A stretch of 64,000 nucleotides of DNA from Cervus elaphus (GCF_910594005.1 NC_057841.1:10153001-10217000); one strand, 5' to 3'; counted from the stretch's first letter, positions 22,158-33,510 are shown. Notes: generated by a model not told the origin, from the sequence alone. Program-made: numbers and translations.

Positions 22158-22849
22158 CATTTTTACTAGAATCCAGCAAAACATCTGATGTAGAGAATGT
22201 CCAACAAGTGTCTATAGAATTTGTGAGCGAATTATTATGTATTAAGAGCGACAAAACTTGCTTCACTTTAGTCTTAAAAAACATTTTACTAAGTATTCTA
22301 GTCACGATTCCCTATATTATTCTTCAAACATGACTCTTCATTTATTAATAATTAGTGTGCATTATGTATGAATAGACTTTAAAAAGTCAATTAACCCACC
22401 TGAAGTGCACCACTGTTTGGGTGGGAGTGATCAGGAGTATGGGTTTTTCTGTCTTAAGAGTTAGTTCCCCAAGGATGATGTAGATGGTGTGGAATTTTTA
22501 TCCCTTTTGGAATTTGGGGTTTGAAGCTGTACCCTTCAAAAGGAATAACAGAGTGATTTTACATAAAAAAATGTTTCCCTAAATAACTAAATTGTTAACA
22601 AATATTAATTATAGTAACTATAGTAGTAGGTAGTAGGTATATTCTAACTAACTTCTCCATCTTCTTTGCAAATGATGATGATAGAAAATGATGGGGATGC
22701 ATTGTTTTGCCCTCTAAGTAAAGGAAACCATATCAAATCATCTAACTACTGCACCTGTGAGCTTTTTGAAAGACACAGTGAAGAATGGATCATCAAGGTC
22801 TCGCCCTGTGGAGGGAGAGAGTGCAAGCTGAAAGGTTTCAGAGTCATCC
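22158..22849. other. Unique DNA, no gene
   Basis: No repeat recognised. A 69-codon frame at 22666-22875 has no domain. Confidence 0.45.
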
Positions 22850-22995
22850 AGGGTGAACCACTCTTCCATAGTTGACAAACTGAGGACCAGAGAGGATGAG
22901 TGACTTCCCTAAGGCCTCCCAATAGATCTGAGAACACAGACCTGCTCTTCCCTTGCCACCTGGGTGCTGCCAACGTAACTACGCCCACTCCTCTC
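22850..22995 (-). mobile_element. MIR SINE relic
   Basis: Antisense MIR core: 'ttgacaaactgaggaccag', 'agaggatgagtgacttccct', 'aaggcctcccaatagatctg'. One of the better preserved MIRs in the window. Confidence 0.75.
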
Positions 22996-23889
22996 GGAGG
23001 TGAACTACGTCAGGAGGAAACAAGCTAGACCCCAACATATCTGAAAGTAGACTCCATGTTCCAAGACCATCTTCAATACTAACAAAATCTCAAAGGGGAA
23101 AATGCTGTCTCTTTAAACAAGGAAAATGACTTACTAGGTCTCTGTAGTCACCACGTTCTGGAATTCAGTGATTTCTTGACACAGGCTGGAGGTGGGGGGG
23201 CCTGGGGAGGCCCCGCTGAAAACAGACCCTGCAGCCAGGCCGGTCTCGGTCCTAATTATCGGATGGGACGACACGGAGCCTTAGGTGTTGCTATTGTCAC
23301 AGCAGATGAAACACATCCTTTTGGCTTGTGGAGGGTTTGGAGTCCGTTCATGAAACCAGATGGGTTCTAATTAATGCAGAAGCCGTACACAAGCCTACTT
23401 CTTTTTATTCCTAACTGGCAGCCTGAGATCCATTTGGGATTTACCTAATGAGTCTATTCCAGGAAACTACCATTTGCATTAATTAACTCTATGATAGGAA
23501 TGGGGGTGCATTTAGAGGGCTGTTAAAATTGCAAGGAGAGTGACAGATTCGCAGTTCTATGACTCTTTTGGCTCTTGAAGCATTGGTTTTTAAGAGAAGA
23601 ATGATGTCCCCAAACCATCTAGAGTTTCTCAGCCTTTGAAGTGTGGCCCCTGTTTCACCCAGTGATGTGCCCAGCTTCACGTCCACCTCCCTGGCCAGAC
23701 GTGGCCCTGTGAACCAGTTCAAGGTGGTGATGTGTCAACAGAAGTCTTTGCGTGGGGATTCTGCAAATGGATTGTTTCTGACCCAAAAGAATAGAACTCA
23801 GGTGACCCGTAACTTTTACCTCCTCTTCCCACTTGGATGCTATACATGGTACATGAATTGAAGTAGTTATCTCGGTTTCATACGGGCAA
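22996..23889. other. Unique DNA with possible regulatory motifs
   Basis: Repeat-free. 23365-23490 contains CTAATTAATGCAG and, about 100 bp on, CATTTGCATTAATTAAC, where a POU-type octamer (ATTTGCAT) abuts homeodomain-type TAATTA. Frames at 23176-23370, 23489-23722 and 23643-23861 lack any family resemblance. Confidence 0.4.
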
Positions 23890-24103
23890 AGTGAAAGTTA
23901 TAGTTGCTCAGTCACGTCTAACTATTTGCGACCCTGTGGACTGTAGCCGGCCAGGCTCCTCTGTCCATGAAATTCTCCAGGCAAGAATACTGGAGTGGGA
24001 AGCCATGCCCTTCTCCAGGGGATCTTCCTGATCCAGGGATTGAACCCAGGTCTCCCCTATTGCAGACAGATTCTTTACCGTCTGAGCCACCAGAGAAGCC
24101 CCT
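23890..24103 (-). mobile_element. Bov-tA/BovA SINE
   Basis: Complete antisense copy from 'gtgaaagttatagttgctc' to 'gccaccagagaagcccc'. Confidence 0.93.
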
Positions 24104-24438
24104 TGATAAGGACAAAGTCTCTATGAAAAGAGTAGCAGAGCAGAAAAGTGGACAGAGTCCAAGACAGGGTGGCCTCCTGCATCCAGGCTCCTCTCTAGCC
24201 TGGCACTGTGTCTAAGGACCAGATCCTCGTTTGGCAAATTAGCTACTTGTTCATACCCTGAACCCCATGGTGCCTGAGATCTCCCTAGAATATTCTTGTG
24301 AATTAAATAGAAAGAAGTCTTATATTTTATGGATCACTTTTCCTTGCATGTGATCATGAGTTTGCACATTGTCATGAAAATACAGATGAAAAATCAGCCT
24401 CTCACCTTTCTCATAGCACAGCATAATATAATACAATA
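24104..24438. other. Unique DNA, no gene
   Basis: Short unique spacer between two antisense SINEs; nothing recognised. Confidence 0.5.
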
Positions 24439-24651
24439 GTGTGTGCTCAGTCATGTTTGATTCTTTGTGATCCTCATGAACTGTGGCCTGCCAACTCTTC
24501 TGTCCATGGGATTTTCCAGGCAAGAATATTGGAGTGGGTTGCCATTTCCTTCTCCAGGGATCTTCCCAATCCAGGGATTGAACTTGCATCTCGTGCACCT
24601 CCTGCATTGGGTAGGCAGATTCTTTATCACCGAGCCACCTGGAAAGCCCAT
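24439..24651 (-). mobile_element. Bov-tA/BovA SINE
   Basis: Complete antisense copy from 'gtgtgtgctcagtcatg' to 'gagccacctggaaagccc'; moderately diverged. Confidence 0.92.
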
Positions 24652-25497
24652 CCAAGATCAACTCACACAAAGCAATTGTGAGTAAGGAAGAATTTACTAA
24701 ATAATCAAGTACATTTCAACTAAAGATCCCAGGAAGTATTTCACATTGCTGAATCCCAATACACACTCAAAAATCCACAGCAGAGGTTTTTGTCTTTTGG
24801 GATCCCACAAAATGGAGATTTTCTTGAGAATGACCAGAGTCCTCTTCTCCCTGGGATCTTCTCTGCATCCCTCAGTTTTCACTTTGATGTTTCTATGTAA
24901 CTTCATTTTCTTTGAAAGCCTGAAAGCAATTCCTGCTCTTTACCTCATGAGCAATATTTTGACCTCATTTTTGAAGTCATTATACCAACAGAAAGCCTGG
25001 CTTTCTACTGAAACTATCTTAAAATATTACTTGTTTACATTTCTTAGAAAAAAAATCTCATTCTTTTGCTAAGTAGAATATCAGTATCTGTTGTGAAAAC
25101 ATAAGGATTGTTTCACAAGTAAAGGAACAGTTTATGTGTACATACTAGTATGGCTTTATGCCTAGCTTTACATTTCAAAAAACGTCAATTTTTGTTGACC
25201 TTAGTAGTTACATTTCTACATTTCTACATCCAAGGGCAGATGCAGCCTTTATAAATGGCTCCTAAAATATCTACAGAATTGCAGAAGACTGTGAAAAAGC
25301 ATTGAGTGGGACCTCAGACCACATTTGCTTGTTCTTTGTTGTGTAAACCGTTGATGTCTCTGCATTTCTCTGACATTTTATGTGTTAAACACAAATAGTA
25401 ACACTGCAGTCATTATATAGCTTCTGTCATAGCCTGCCTGAGACAACAAGGAAATGTAGTAAAATTCTAGAGTTGATTTTCCTTCTTTTTCCCTCTA
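24652..25497. other. Unique DNA, no gene
   Basis: A 108-codon plus frame (24746-25072) and a 69-codon minus frame (24697-24906) overlap each other. Neither resembles a known protein; treated as chance. Confidence 0.45.
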
Positions 25498-25612
25498 TGT
25501 TTTGGCCTCGCTGCATGGCATGAGGGATCTTAGATCCCCAAACAGAGATTGAACCCACACCCCCTGCAGTGGAAGCAAGGTGTCCCAACCACTGAACTAG
25601 CAGGGAAATCCC
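25498..25612 (-). mobile_element. CHR-type SINE
   Basis: Antisense CHR: 'tgttttggcctcgctgcatg', 'gggatcttagatcccc', 'gattgaacccacacccc', ending 'gcagggaaatcccat'. Confidence 0.8.
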
Positions 25613-25923
25613 ATAGTTTTCTTTTGAGAAAGATGATGAATCTTAGTTTTAGGTCAAGTCCATATGTTTTTTAAACCCAAAGGAGTTCTGAATCTTGATA
25701 ATTGTGGTTTGCCTTAAAATTTCACCTCTCAGTATATATTCTATTGAGAATTAATTCAGGAGATGAGCTTGTTGTTCCAGGTAATGATAATTTCACCTTT
25801 CAGTAGCATGTTTCTATAAGATAATTATAGCTAAACTATAAAGCAAAATGTAAGACAGACTCTCAAAGATACTCAAATAGAATTATCTTATGTGGGAAAC
25901 TCCTCAACTAATTCATGGCCACT
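25613..25923. other. Unique AT-rich DNA
   Basis: Nothing recognised. Confidence 0.5.
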
Positions 25924-25936
25924 AGCACCCTGACTA

Positions 25937-26065
25937 CGGAGAAGGCAAAGCACCCCACTCCAGTACTCATGCCTGGAGAATCCCATGGACGGAGGAGCCT
26001 GGTGGGCTGCGGTCCACGGGACGAAGAGTTGGACATGACTGAAGCGACTTAGCAGCAGCAGCAGC
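25937..26065 (+). mobile_element. BovA-type SINE monomer with (AGC)n tail and TSD
   Basis: About 129 bp, from 'gagaaggcaaagcacccc' (overlapping the TSD edge) to a CAG-repeat tail. Flanked by AGCACCCTGACTA at 25924-25936 and 26066-26078 (13/13). It lacks the tRNA-like head. A second copy with the same start and tail type lies at 50712, so this is a subfamily and not random truncation. Confidence 0.93.
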
Positions 26066-26167
26066 AGCACCCTGACTAAAGTGTGGCTTCAGGGTGTCTC
26101 ATTTTAAAACACGCCCCTGGCCTTATTTTTTGGCAAGTGAAATTATCTGTAGATAAAGTGAGAGAAG

Positions 26168-26373
26168 GGCTTCCCCAATGGCTCAGCAGTAAAATAATCC
26201 ACCTGCAAAACAGGAGACTCAGGAGACATGGGTTTGATACCTGGGTCAGGAAGATCCCCTGGAGAAGGGAATGGTTACCCACTCCAGTATTCTTGCTTAG
26301 AAAATTCTGTGAACAGAGGAGCCTGGTTGGCTACAGTCCATGGGATCACAAAGAGTTAGACACAACTGAGCAA

Positions 26374-26375
<2 letters not shown>
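26168..26375 (+). mobile_element. Bov-tA SINE
   Basis: Sense copy from 'gggcttccccaatggctc' to 'acacaactgagcaactc', directly continued by a CA repeat that grew from its 3' tail. Confidence 0.92.

Positions 26376-26411
<36 letters not shown>
26376..26411. repeat. (CA)18 microsatellite at a SINE 3' end
   Basis: 36 bp of perfect CA directly at the end of the Bov-tA copy. Confidence 0.95.
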
Positions 26412-26415
<4 letters not shown>

Positions 26416-27239
26416 TTTGTCATGACGTCTAATTTTTGCAAAAAAGGAAATGCCAATTTCATCCTGAAATTCTTATGTATTCTTCTGATTAGGTAAGTTC
26501 CCTTTTTCCCTTTACTACATGATTATTTTGGCTTGAAATACAGAATTACCTTTATTTGAAGGGTGTATATCTTTTAGGAAACAATTTTGAATTTAAAATA
26601 TCCTTACATAAATATTAATAACACATATTTCTGTGGTTATATCAATGTTCTCTCACTAGGCAGAATGTCTTTTCCTCATCCTGGTGAAAAATGCTGAAAC
26701 GACATACAGAAAAAAAATTGCTTAAAATGTTAAAATCGCATTTCTTAAAAGCATATTTGATGGTTGAACATTAGATGGAAGCAAATAATTCAACATTGTG
26801 CAGATGTAATTGACCACTTTTGGAAGCAGGAATTCCTCTTGAAATAAGTTTTACTAAAAATACTTTTAGTGTGTATAAAACTGACACTGTATATTTTCTA
26901 CCATAAAAAATACACTGAATGATTTTATTGATCTTTTTAAAAAACTAAATGTGAGACTTTTATAGGTCTTAGAATTTTAAATAAGTTTGAAATTGAGTCT
27001 AATACATTTAATAAAATGTGTTAAATTTTACAATATTAAATTTTATTTTATTACAAAACTAATTTATTATAAATCTAATACTTTCTAATTTATTATAAAT
27101 CTAATATTTCTAATCTATTAGAAATCTAATAACTTTATTAGATTTAATATATTTTACTAAATATTAATAAACATATTACATTTAATAAATGTGATACTGA
27201 TATGTACAAAATAATATAATTATTCAAATACTTTTCCAA
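26412..27239. other. Very AT-rich unique DNA
   Basis: No gene. The second half is dominated by TAAT/ATTA-rich sequence, including a three-copy tandem repeat listed separately. Confidence 0.5.
27059..27131. repeat. AT-rich tandem repeat, about 26-bp unit, three copies
   Basis: Units start CTAATTTATTATAAATC at 27059 and 27085. A third, diverged unit (CTAATCTATTAGAAATC) starts at 27110. Confidence 0.85.
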
Positions 27240-27470
27240 TAGCTATTATTTATTAACTGCTTACTATATGCCAGGAATTGTGCTTAACAATTTAAAGGCT
27301 TTATCTTCTCTAACACCCACGTCAACCCAATGAAATAAGTATTATTACTTTGCCCATTTTAAAAATAAGAGCTCTGAAACCTAGAAAGATGAAGAACCTT
27401 GCCACAGGTTACTTGGTTGGGATTAGATTCACAGCTGTTTATCTGTGAATAAACAGCTCAGATTCTTAAC
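27240..27470 (-). mobile_element. MIR SINE relic
   Basis: Well-preserved antisense MIR: 'ctgcttactatatgccagg', 'gtattattactttgcccat', 'gatgaagaaccttgccac', 'gggattagattcacagc'. Confidence 0.8.
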
Positions 27471-28423
27471 AATATGGTTGCTCTCTGACAACACCCTGCC
27501 AGGGTTTTATTTCCTTATTTCTTTTGTCACACAAGACTTTTATCTAACTGCTTCTGGCTAATACTCTTCTTTATGATGTTTAAAATAGGTGCTGAAATTT
27601 ATATGATAAGAGCATGACATTTGAAAATACTTCTCCTTGATTCTAATAATGTAATCCCAATAGAGGCATGTCATTGACTTTGTATTCAAAATGATATGCT
27701 TTGTAGAAATGCCACCGCAGACTTTGTGAGGTGATGAGGCTGACCTTTCTGCTTTAAATCCTTGCATGTCTGGTTGAATAGAAAAGTCTCAGGAGAGGAG
27801 TCCTGGTAGTAACTCTCTTCCATGACTTAGAAGCTGTGAAGCACTGTTGTGTGGAAGAAGCCAAGTGGGTTTCATATTTATTCCAAGTAATTATTTGGGA
27901 TTTTCCAGTCTAACACATCACAAAATTAGTGAGCTGAAAATTTAAACTAGGCTTGAAAATAACTTTCTCAGGAGACTTCTGCTTCATCACCAACTCCAGT
28001 TCTCCATCCTGAAAATGGAAATTGTAACATAGACATACATAGGTATGTAATGTAGACATACTGTAGTGGGAGGTTGTGAATGATTAACCATATGGGTTTA
28101 GCTTATTGAAGTCGTAGATTATTACTGAGGATCCTTTAACCTCTGCTCTGCACTGCCGGAGGGGCGGAGGGCAGGAGCTAATGGGTCTGTTTGCTTCCAT
28201 TCTAAGGACATGATCTTTACCGAGTTTGAACACCTGCACTAGCCCCTGCTTTCTGGTGGAAATCAAGTAGAATGAAACATAATAGCCAGAGAAAATGGGC
28301 TAATTGGTTCAAAACAGACCATTTACTCTTGAATGTTATTTGTGTGCATTTTGCCATCATTATTACTAGTTCCTACTCAATCTTTCCCCAGATTCCTAAC
28401 AATCCATCTTGGAATAGGCTGCC
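27471..28423. other. Unique DNA, no gene
   Basis: No assigned repeat. A brief GC-rich spot at about 28145-28175 ('cactgccggaggggcggagg'). Nothing else recognised. Confidence 0.45.
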
Positions 28424-28830
28424 GGCTATTAATCCACTGACAAAGCGCTTCGCTTCTGTCCTTCCTGATCACCTCTTCCCTGTCACAGCCGCATGGATGG
28501 CTCACAGACTTCAATTCTCTGCTCAGCTGTCACCTGAGAGATGACGTCCACCACCTCTCCATCCCGAAGAGCCACCTCCGTCCTTTTCTGCCCACACGGA
28601 CGCTCTTTATCCCTTTGTCCTGCTTTATTTTTCCTGAGTGATCAGGATCCCTCAGCACATCATGTTTGCTTGTGTGTTATCTCTCATCCACTCTGTAAAG
28701 GGAAACTGTGAGATCAGGGAATGTGTACATGGGGCTCCTTGGCATCTTCTCAAAACCAAAAGCGGGCTTGGAACAATTCGAGCATTCACTGAATATATGC
28801 TGATCAAATGTGGTATTTCTGCTGTATACA
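28424..28830 (+). mobile_element. L2 LINE 3' region
   Basis: Sense L2 3' order: 'ggaataggctgccggc' (from the 'wnrlP'-like ORF end), 'cacagacttcaattctctgc', 'cagctgtcacctgagagatg', 'ccacctctccatcccg', then 'aaactgtgagatcaggga' and 'gcattcactgaatat' near the terminus. Confidence 0.65.
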
Positions 28831-28908
28831 TTCTTCTTCTTAAGTGTCTGTTTCCAGTAATCATTGATGGGGTCTGTGTTAGATTTTTGACATTAATAAG
28901 CAACATAA

Positions 28909-29132
28909 AGGGCTTACTAGGTGGAGAAGTGGTAAAGAATCCACCTGCCAATGCAGGAGATGCAACAGATGTGGGTTTGATCCCTGGATCAGGAGGATCC
29001 CCTGGAGTAGGAAATGGCAACGTGCTCCTGTATTGCTGCCTGGAAAATTCCATTAGCAGAGGAACCTGGTGGCCTACAGTCCACGGGGTGGAAAAGAGCT
29101 GAACACGACAGTATCCATGCATGCACACGAGG
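28909..29132 (+). mobile_element. Bov-tA SINE
   Basis: Sense copy: 'gggcttactaggtggagaag', 'tgccaatgcaggagatgc', 'tgcctggaaaattcc', 'acctggtggcctacagtcc'. Extra 'gatgcaacagatg' near the head marks a subtype. Confidence 0.9.
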
Positions 29133-29624
29133 TACAGAAAGGTCTGTCCTTCAGAAAGTCTTGCAAAACAATTGTAACTCACAAAAATAAAATTTTTAAT
29201 TTGCTGTGTAAACATCTGAAGAGAAGGTAACAGAAACACTTGTCTCTGATCTAATATCAGTTTTCTCATCTTTCTATATATAAAAATCTGAATTTATTTT
29301 AAACTCTCCTTGGCATACATGATCTAGTGTAGATCTGAGGTTCATATGTACCTGAGTTCCAGTCTGAATAAACCATTTGCTAACCAAGTATTGCTTGAAC
29401 TATAAATTATGGAATAATAATACCTATTTATATTTTTTCTCATGAGTTTATTAAATAATACCATTTTAAGATTACATCATCTAGGAAATTAATGACTGAT
29501 GTACATTAGGTATCCAATGTGTGTTCCTTTCTATCAAAGCAAAACATAAATTTTTATCCAAAAAACCAGGAAAATGTGTCAAATTTCTATTTTCACTTCT
29601 TTTGAAGACTAGTCACCACTGAAT
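29133..29624. other. Unique AT-rich DNA
   Basis: Nothing recognised. Confidence 0.5.
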
Positions 29625-29970
29625 GCTTCATGGGTACATCTGCTGTTGATCAAGCTCTGAAAGACTTCCACCTACCCTCTCATTCTTGTGGCTCTCTCTG
29701 GACCTTTGCAATTATAATGCATTTGCTCTTGAATTGCCTGTCATCTGACAATATCATCCATACTAGTGTCTCTAAGAATTCTGTTCCTGTCCCATCACTC
29801 TCCTCATCCCATAATTTTCCCCCAAGTGGTTTCACTCATTCTCTGCCTTTTTTTACGATCTATATGCTAACGGCTCCCAGGCCAGCTCTGTCCTCTAAGA
29901 TCAGGCCCCCATACTCACCCTGCACCCTGATGGCTCCAATCCGGGGCCTCTAATAGAACTGAACAGGAGA
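29625..29970 (+). mobile_element. L2 LINE ORF relic
   Basis: 'cgatctatatgctaacggctcc' (split) aligns with the L2 reverse-transcriptase YADD-region phrase 'atctatatgctgacgactcc', here mutated. The surrounding C/T-rich sequence fits L2. A 107-codon frame (29630-29953) is out of the ancestral register. Confidence 0.5.
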
Positions 29971-30236
29971 CTCTCATGTCCCCCCAATGAAACTGTTCTT
30001 CTTGCTGTACTTAAATGTTTGGGATTGGATGGCAAGAAGGGGGAGAAGGGAGAAGACAAAACCGGTGATTGGTTTCTAGGTAACACGGTAGCAACGATCG
30101 AGAAAAAGAATTGGGTGACAGTGATGTTCTCACTCTCAAGTGTGGTGATGGTTACACGGATGTGTAACTTTCCAGAAAAGTCTGGCGGGTGCTACTTTAA
30201 TTAGGGAATTAAAGTTAACATCAGAGAAACGAGACA

Positions 30237-31000
30237 CATCAAACTTGATAGGATGTAATGAAAAGAACACATCGTCACTTTCGTGATATTTGCTTCAAAG
30301 ATGTGTAACCTGAATCAAATCTGATAAAAACATCAGAAAAACCAAAATGAAACCACATTCTAGAAAATGTCTGGCTTGTAATCTTCAAAAGTGTCAAAGT
30401 TATGAAGCCAAGGAAAGGTTGAGAAGACATAACCAATTTTAAAGCATGGTTTTGATCTGGGTCATTTTGTTATACAAAATGCTGCTGGGAAAACTGGCAG
30501 AACTTGAATGGTATCTGAGGATGATACTGTAGAACTGTACCCATTTTTATTTCTTATGTCTGTTGGTCTTATTGCAATTACATAGGAGATAAAAAAAAGT
30601 GAAGTGAAAATTAATAGTTTTTCAGTCGTGTCTGACTCTTTGCGGCCCTGTGGACTGTAGCCCACCAGGCTCTTCTGTCCATGGAATTCTCCAGGCAAGA
30701 ATACCTGAGTGAGTTGCCATTCCCTTCTCCAGGGTATCTTCATGAACCAGGGATCAAACCCAGGTCTCCTGAATTGCAAGCAGATTCGTTACCATCTGAG
30801 CCACCGAGGAAGCCCAATATAGGAGAAGGTCCTTATTTATAGGAAATACACATTCTAATATTGAGTATGATGGACAACACATTGACAATTTCTCTGAAAA
30901 GCATTGTGGGAAAGAAACTCCTTTATATTGTATTTATAGTTTTTTTTTTTTTTCTGAAAGCTTCAGACTGTTTCAAAATAAAAACATTTACGTAAAAAAA
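30237..31000 (+). mobile_element. Ancient L1 3' end, split by a SINE
   Basis: Sense 3'-UTR-like phrases of an old mammalian L1 (L1M type): 'ggcttgtaatcttcaaaag', 'tgtcaaagttatgaagcc', 'aaggaaaggttgaga', then after the SINE 'tttataggaaatacacattc' and the end 'tttcaaaataaaaacat'. 30000-30236 may belong to the same element but is less clear. Confidence 0.65.
30590..30818 (-). mobile_element. Bov-tA/BovA SINE inside the L1 relic
   Basis: Complete antisense copy with its A-rich junction at the left and head 'gagccaccgaggaagccc' at the right. The flanks ATAGGAGA at 30582-30589 and 30819-30826 form an 8-bp TSD within the older L1. Confidence 0.93.
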
Positions 31001-31109
31001 GATTAGAATTTTTCTCATTGCTACACAGCTGTGGGAAGATACGGCGAGCTGTATGGCAACATAATCAGATTGCTGTCTCTGAAAGGTCACTCTGGCTGCT
31101 CCAGGAAGT

Positions 31110-31228
31110 ACATTTGTTTGCTTTGCAGTACAGCCTGCAGGATCTCAGTTCCCTGACCAGGGATCGAACCTGTGCCCTCCTGCAGTGTCAGTGCAGAGTT
31201 TTAACCACTGGACCACCAAGGAAGTCCC
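31110..31228 (-). mobile_element. CHR-type SINE
   Basis: Antisense CHR: 'ggatctcagttccctgacc', 'agggatcgaacctgtgcc', 'accactggaccaccaagg', ending 'gaagtccc'. Just before it, 'aggtcactctggctgctcc' may be a scrap of antisense L2. Confidence 0.85.
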
Positions 31229-31274
31229 AGAAGAATATCTGCTAAGTGGAAAAGTGGAGGGATTGTAGCACGCA

Positions 31275-31453
31275 GGGCTTCCCCTATGGCTCATTGGGTA
31301 AAGAATTCACCTGCAATGTGGGAGACAGAAGAGATATAGGTTTGATCCCTGGGTCAGGAAGATCCCCTGGAGAAGGAAATGGCAGCCTGCTCTAGTATTC
31401 TTGTCTGGGAAATCCATGGACAGAGACAGGACTTAGTGACTGAACAATAATGA
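31275..31453 (+). mobile_element. Bov-tA SINE with internal deletion
   Basis: Sense copy from 'gggcttcccctatggctc' to 'cttagtgactgaac'. About 45 bp around 'gaggagcctggtgggctac' are missing. A 29-bp antisense SINE scrap follows at 31480-31508. Confidence 0.88.
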
Positions 31454-31507
31454 AATTATTTACATTTAAAGGCTGGTTTGTAGACCACCAGTCTCCTCTG
31501 TCCATGG

Positions 31508-31797
31508 GGACTTCCCTGGTGGTCCAGTGGTTAAGAATCCACCTTCCAATGCACTGGGGCACAGGTTCTATCCCTGATCTGGGAAGATCCCACATGCCAA
31601 GGAGCAAATAAGCCCCTTCACAACTACTAAATCCAGCATGCCTAGAGCCCATGCTCTGCAACAAGAGAGGCCACCACAATGAGAAGCTGTCACACCACAA
31701 CTAGAGAGTAGCCCTCCCTTGATGTAACTAGAGAAAGTCCACGAGCAGCAACAATAACCCAGCACAGCTGAAAATAAATAAATTAAATTGAAAAAAT
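31508..31797 (+). mobile_element. CHR-2-type SINE, near full length
   Basis: Sense CHR of about 290 bp: head 'gacttccctggtggtccag', 'gggaagatcccacatgcc', the repeated 'cacaactactaaa' and 'gcaacaagag' body blocks, and tail 'gaaaataaataaatt'. The most complete CHR in the window. Confidence 0.9.
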
Positions 31798-32274
31798 ATT
31801 AAAAAGCAGAGACATTACTTTGCTGACAAAGGTCCATCTAGTCAAAGGTATGGTTTTTCCAGTAGTCATGTATGGATGTGAGAGTTGGACTATAAAGAAA
31901 GCTGAGAGCTGAAGAATTGATGCTTTTGAACTGTGGTGTTGGAGAAGACTCTTGAGAGTCCCTTGGACTGCAAGGAGATCCAACCAGTCCCTCCTAAAGG
32001 AGATCAGTCCTGGGTGTTCATTGGAAGGGCTGATGCTGAAGCTGAAACTCCAATAATTTGGCCACCTGATGCGAACAGCTGACTTGTTGGAAAAGATCCT
32101 GATGCTGGGAAAGATTGAAGGCAGGAAGAGAAGGGGAGGACAGAGGATGAGATAGTTGGATGGCATCACTGACTCGATGGACTTGAGTAAGCTCCAGGAG
32201 TTGGTGATGGACAGGGAAGCCTGGAGTGCTACAGTCCATGGGGTTGCAAAGAGTCAGACAGGACTGAGCTGAAT
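31798..32274 (+). mobile_element. BovB LINE 3' end
   Basis: Sense BovB, about 475 bp, from 'aaaagcagagacattacttt' through 'ccagtagtcatgtatggatg' and 'gcttttgaactgtggtg' to 'cagacaggactgagctga'. It directly follows the CHR tail. The ORF C-terminus is present as a relic only. Confidence 0.93.
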
Positions 32275-32937
32275 CTAAAAGAGACACTGGGATATATCTA
32301 TCCATATCCATCTATCTATAATATTTTTTATAATCCATAAAAACTAAGGTCATAATTCTTATTATTCCAGATATATTTACTAATTATTTCATATTTAGTT
32401 TTTAAAGTACTACTATAATAATACAGATATCACTTTAATATTCAAGAGAATTACTGGGTTTAGGTTAACTTAATTGAACCACCCACCATACAAAATTAAG
32501 CCTTCTCTTTCAAAGATAAGAACTGTGCCAAACTTTTGGCAAACTGTAATTTTTCCCCCTGAAATATCAATTCAATCTGATCACTATAGTTTCTAATAAA
32601 TTTAGTTGTGTCATGACAGCTTCAGAACCTGAACCTCTCTTGATAATGTTAAGTCAACCATCTGTACCTTGCTTTCTGCAATGGCATGCCCCCCCAAATA
32701 TTCAATATACATCAAACAATATTTTAAAGGCAATCCAGAAAATAGTTTTTACAAGAACCAAATGACCAATTTTATTTTATTTTGACTATTTTCTGATTTG
32801 TCTGGTTAAATTTAGATTTTATTAAATCTTGAGTTTCCTATCACTGAAACTCAAAACATTTATGATATTAATCAGAAGAAGGCTGGTTGCTACCACTCTC
32901 CAGAATTTATTCAATGAAACCATCTTGAAAACTATAT
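32275..32937. other. Unique AT-rich DNA
   Basis: No gene or repeat recognised. Confidence 0.5.
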
Positions 32938-32948
32938 TAGATTATTTT

Positions 32949-33066
32949 ATTTTATTTTGGCTGCACCCTGCACCATGCTGGATCTCAGTTCCCTGACCAG
33001 GGATTGAACCTGTGCCCCATGCATTGAGAGCAAGGAGTCTTACCCACTGGACCACCAGGGAAGTCC
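32949..33066 (-). mobile_element. CHR-type SINE with TSD
   Basis: Antisense copy starting with a T-rich tail ('attttattttggctgcacc') and ending 'accaccagggaagtcc'. Flanked by TAGATTATTTT at 32938-32948 and 33067-33077 (11/11). Confidence 0.93.
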
Positions 33067-33077
33067 TAGATTATTTT

Positions 33078-33379
33078 TTAAATGGTAAAAAAAAACAAAA
33101 ACAAAAAAAACCCCACTGTTTAATGTATTTTAAATATGAAGTAGTTCCCAAACATGGTCCCTGAGTGTAATATTATCAGTGATGCTTCTACGTCACTGTT
33201 CAACAATGTTTTTGCAATCAGGTCAGCGAGGCTTCAGGAAACAGACCAAAAAGTGGAGGTTTTCCACAGATGGACAGGGAAGGAATGGCTGATCTGATCA
33301 GTAGAGGGGGAAAAAAAAAAGTGCAGCAAGTTATGCGGTTGATAAGGGGGTGACTGTGTTGAGGCCACCACACCCATCA
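33078..33379. other. Unique DNA with A-rich runs
   Basis: A-rich tracts near 33088-33112 and 33310. No gene. Confidence 0.5.
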
Positions 33380-33510
33380 CATTCCAGACAGGGAAGGGTC
33401 TTGGCAGCCATGCAAAGGGATTTTAGACTTTGTGGGCAGTTGGGGCAAAAAGCAAGATGGTGCAGGAGAAGTAATGTGGTAAGAGATCAGAGAGGCAGGG
33501 CTGTGGACTG
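33380..33510 (-). mobile_element. L2 LINE relic, antisense
   Basis: 'gggtcttggcagccatgcaa' and 'agggattttagactttgtgg' match the antisense L2 ORF phrase 'ggccatgcaaaggactttgg'. Strongly decayed. Confidence 0.5.

Noticed and set aside
28652..29269. 205-codon minus-strand frame
   Set aside because: It runs through an antisense Bov-tA SINE and an L2 3' end; neither is coding in this register.
29630..29953. 107-codon plus-strand frame
   Set aside because: It overlaps an L2 relic and is out of the ancestral L2 register.
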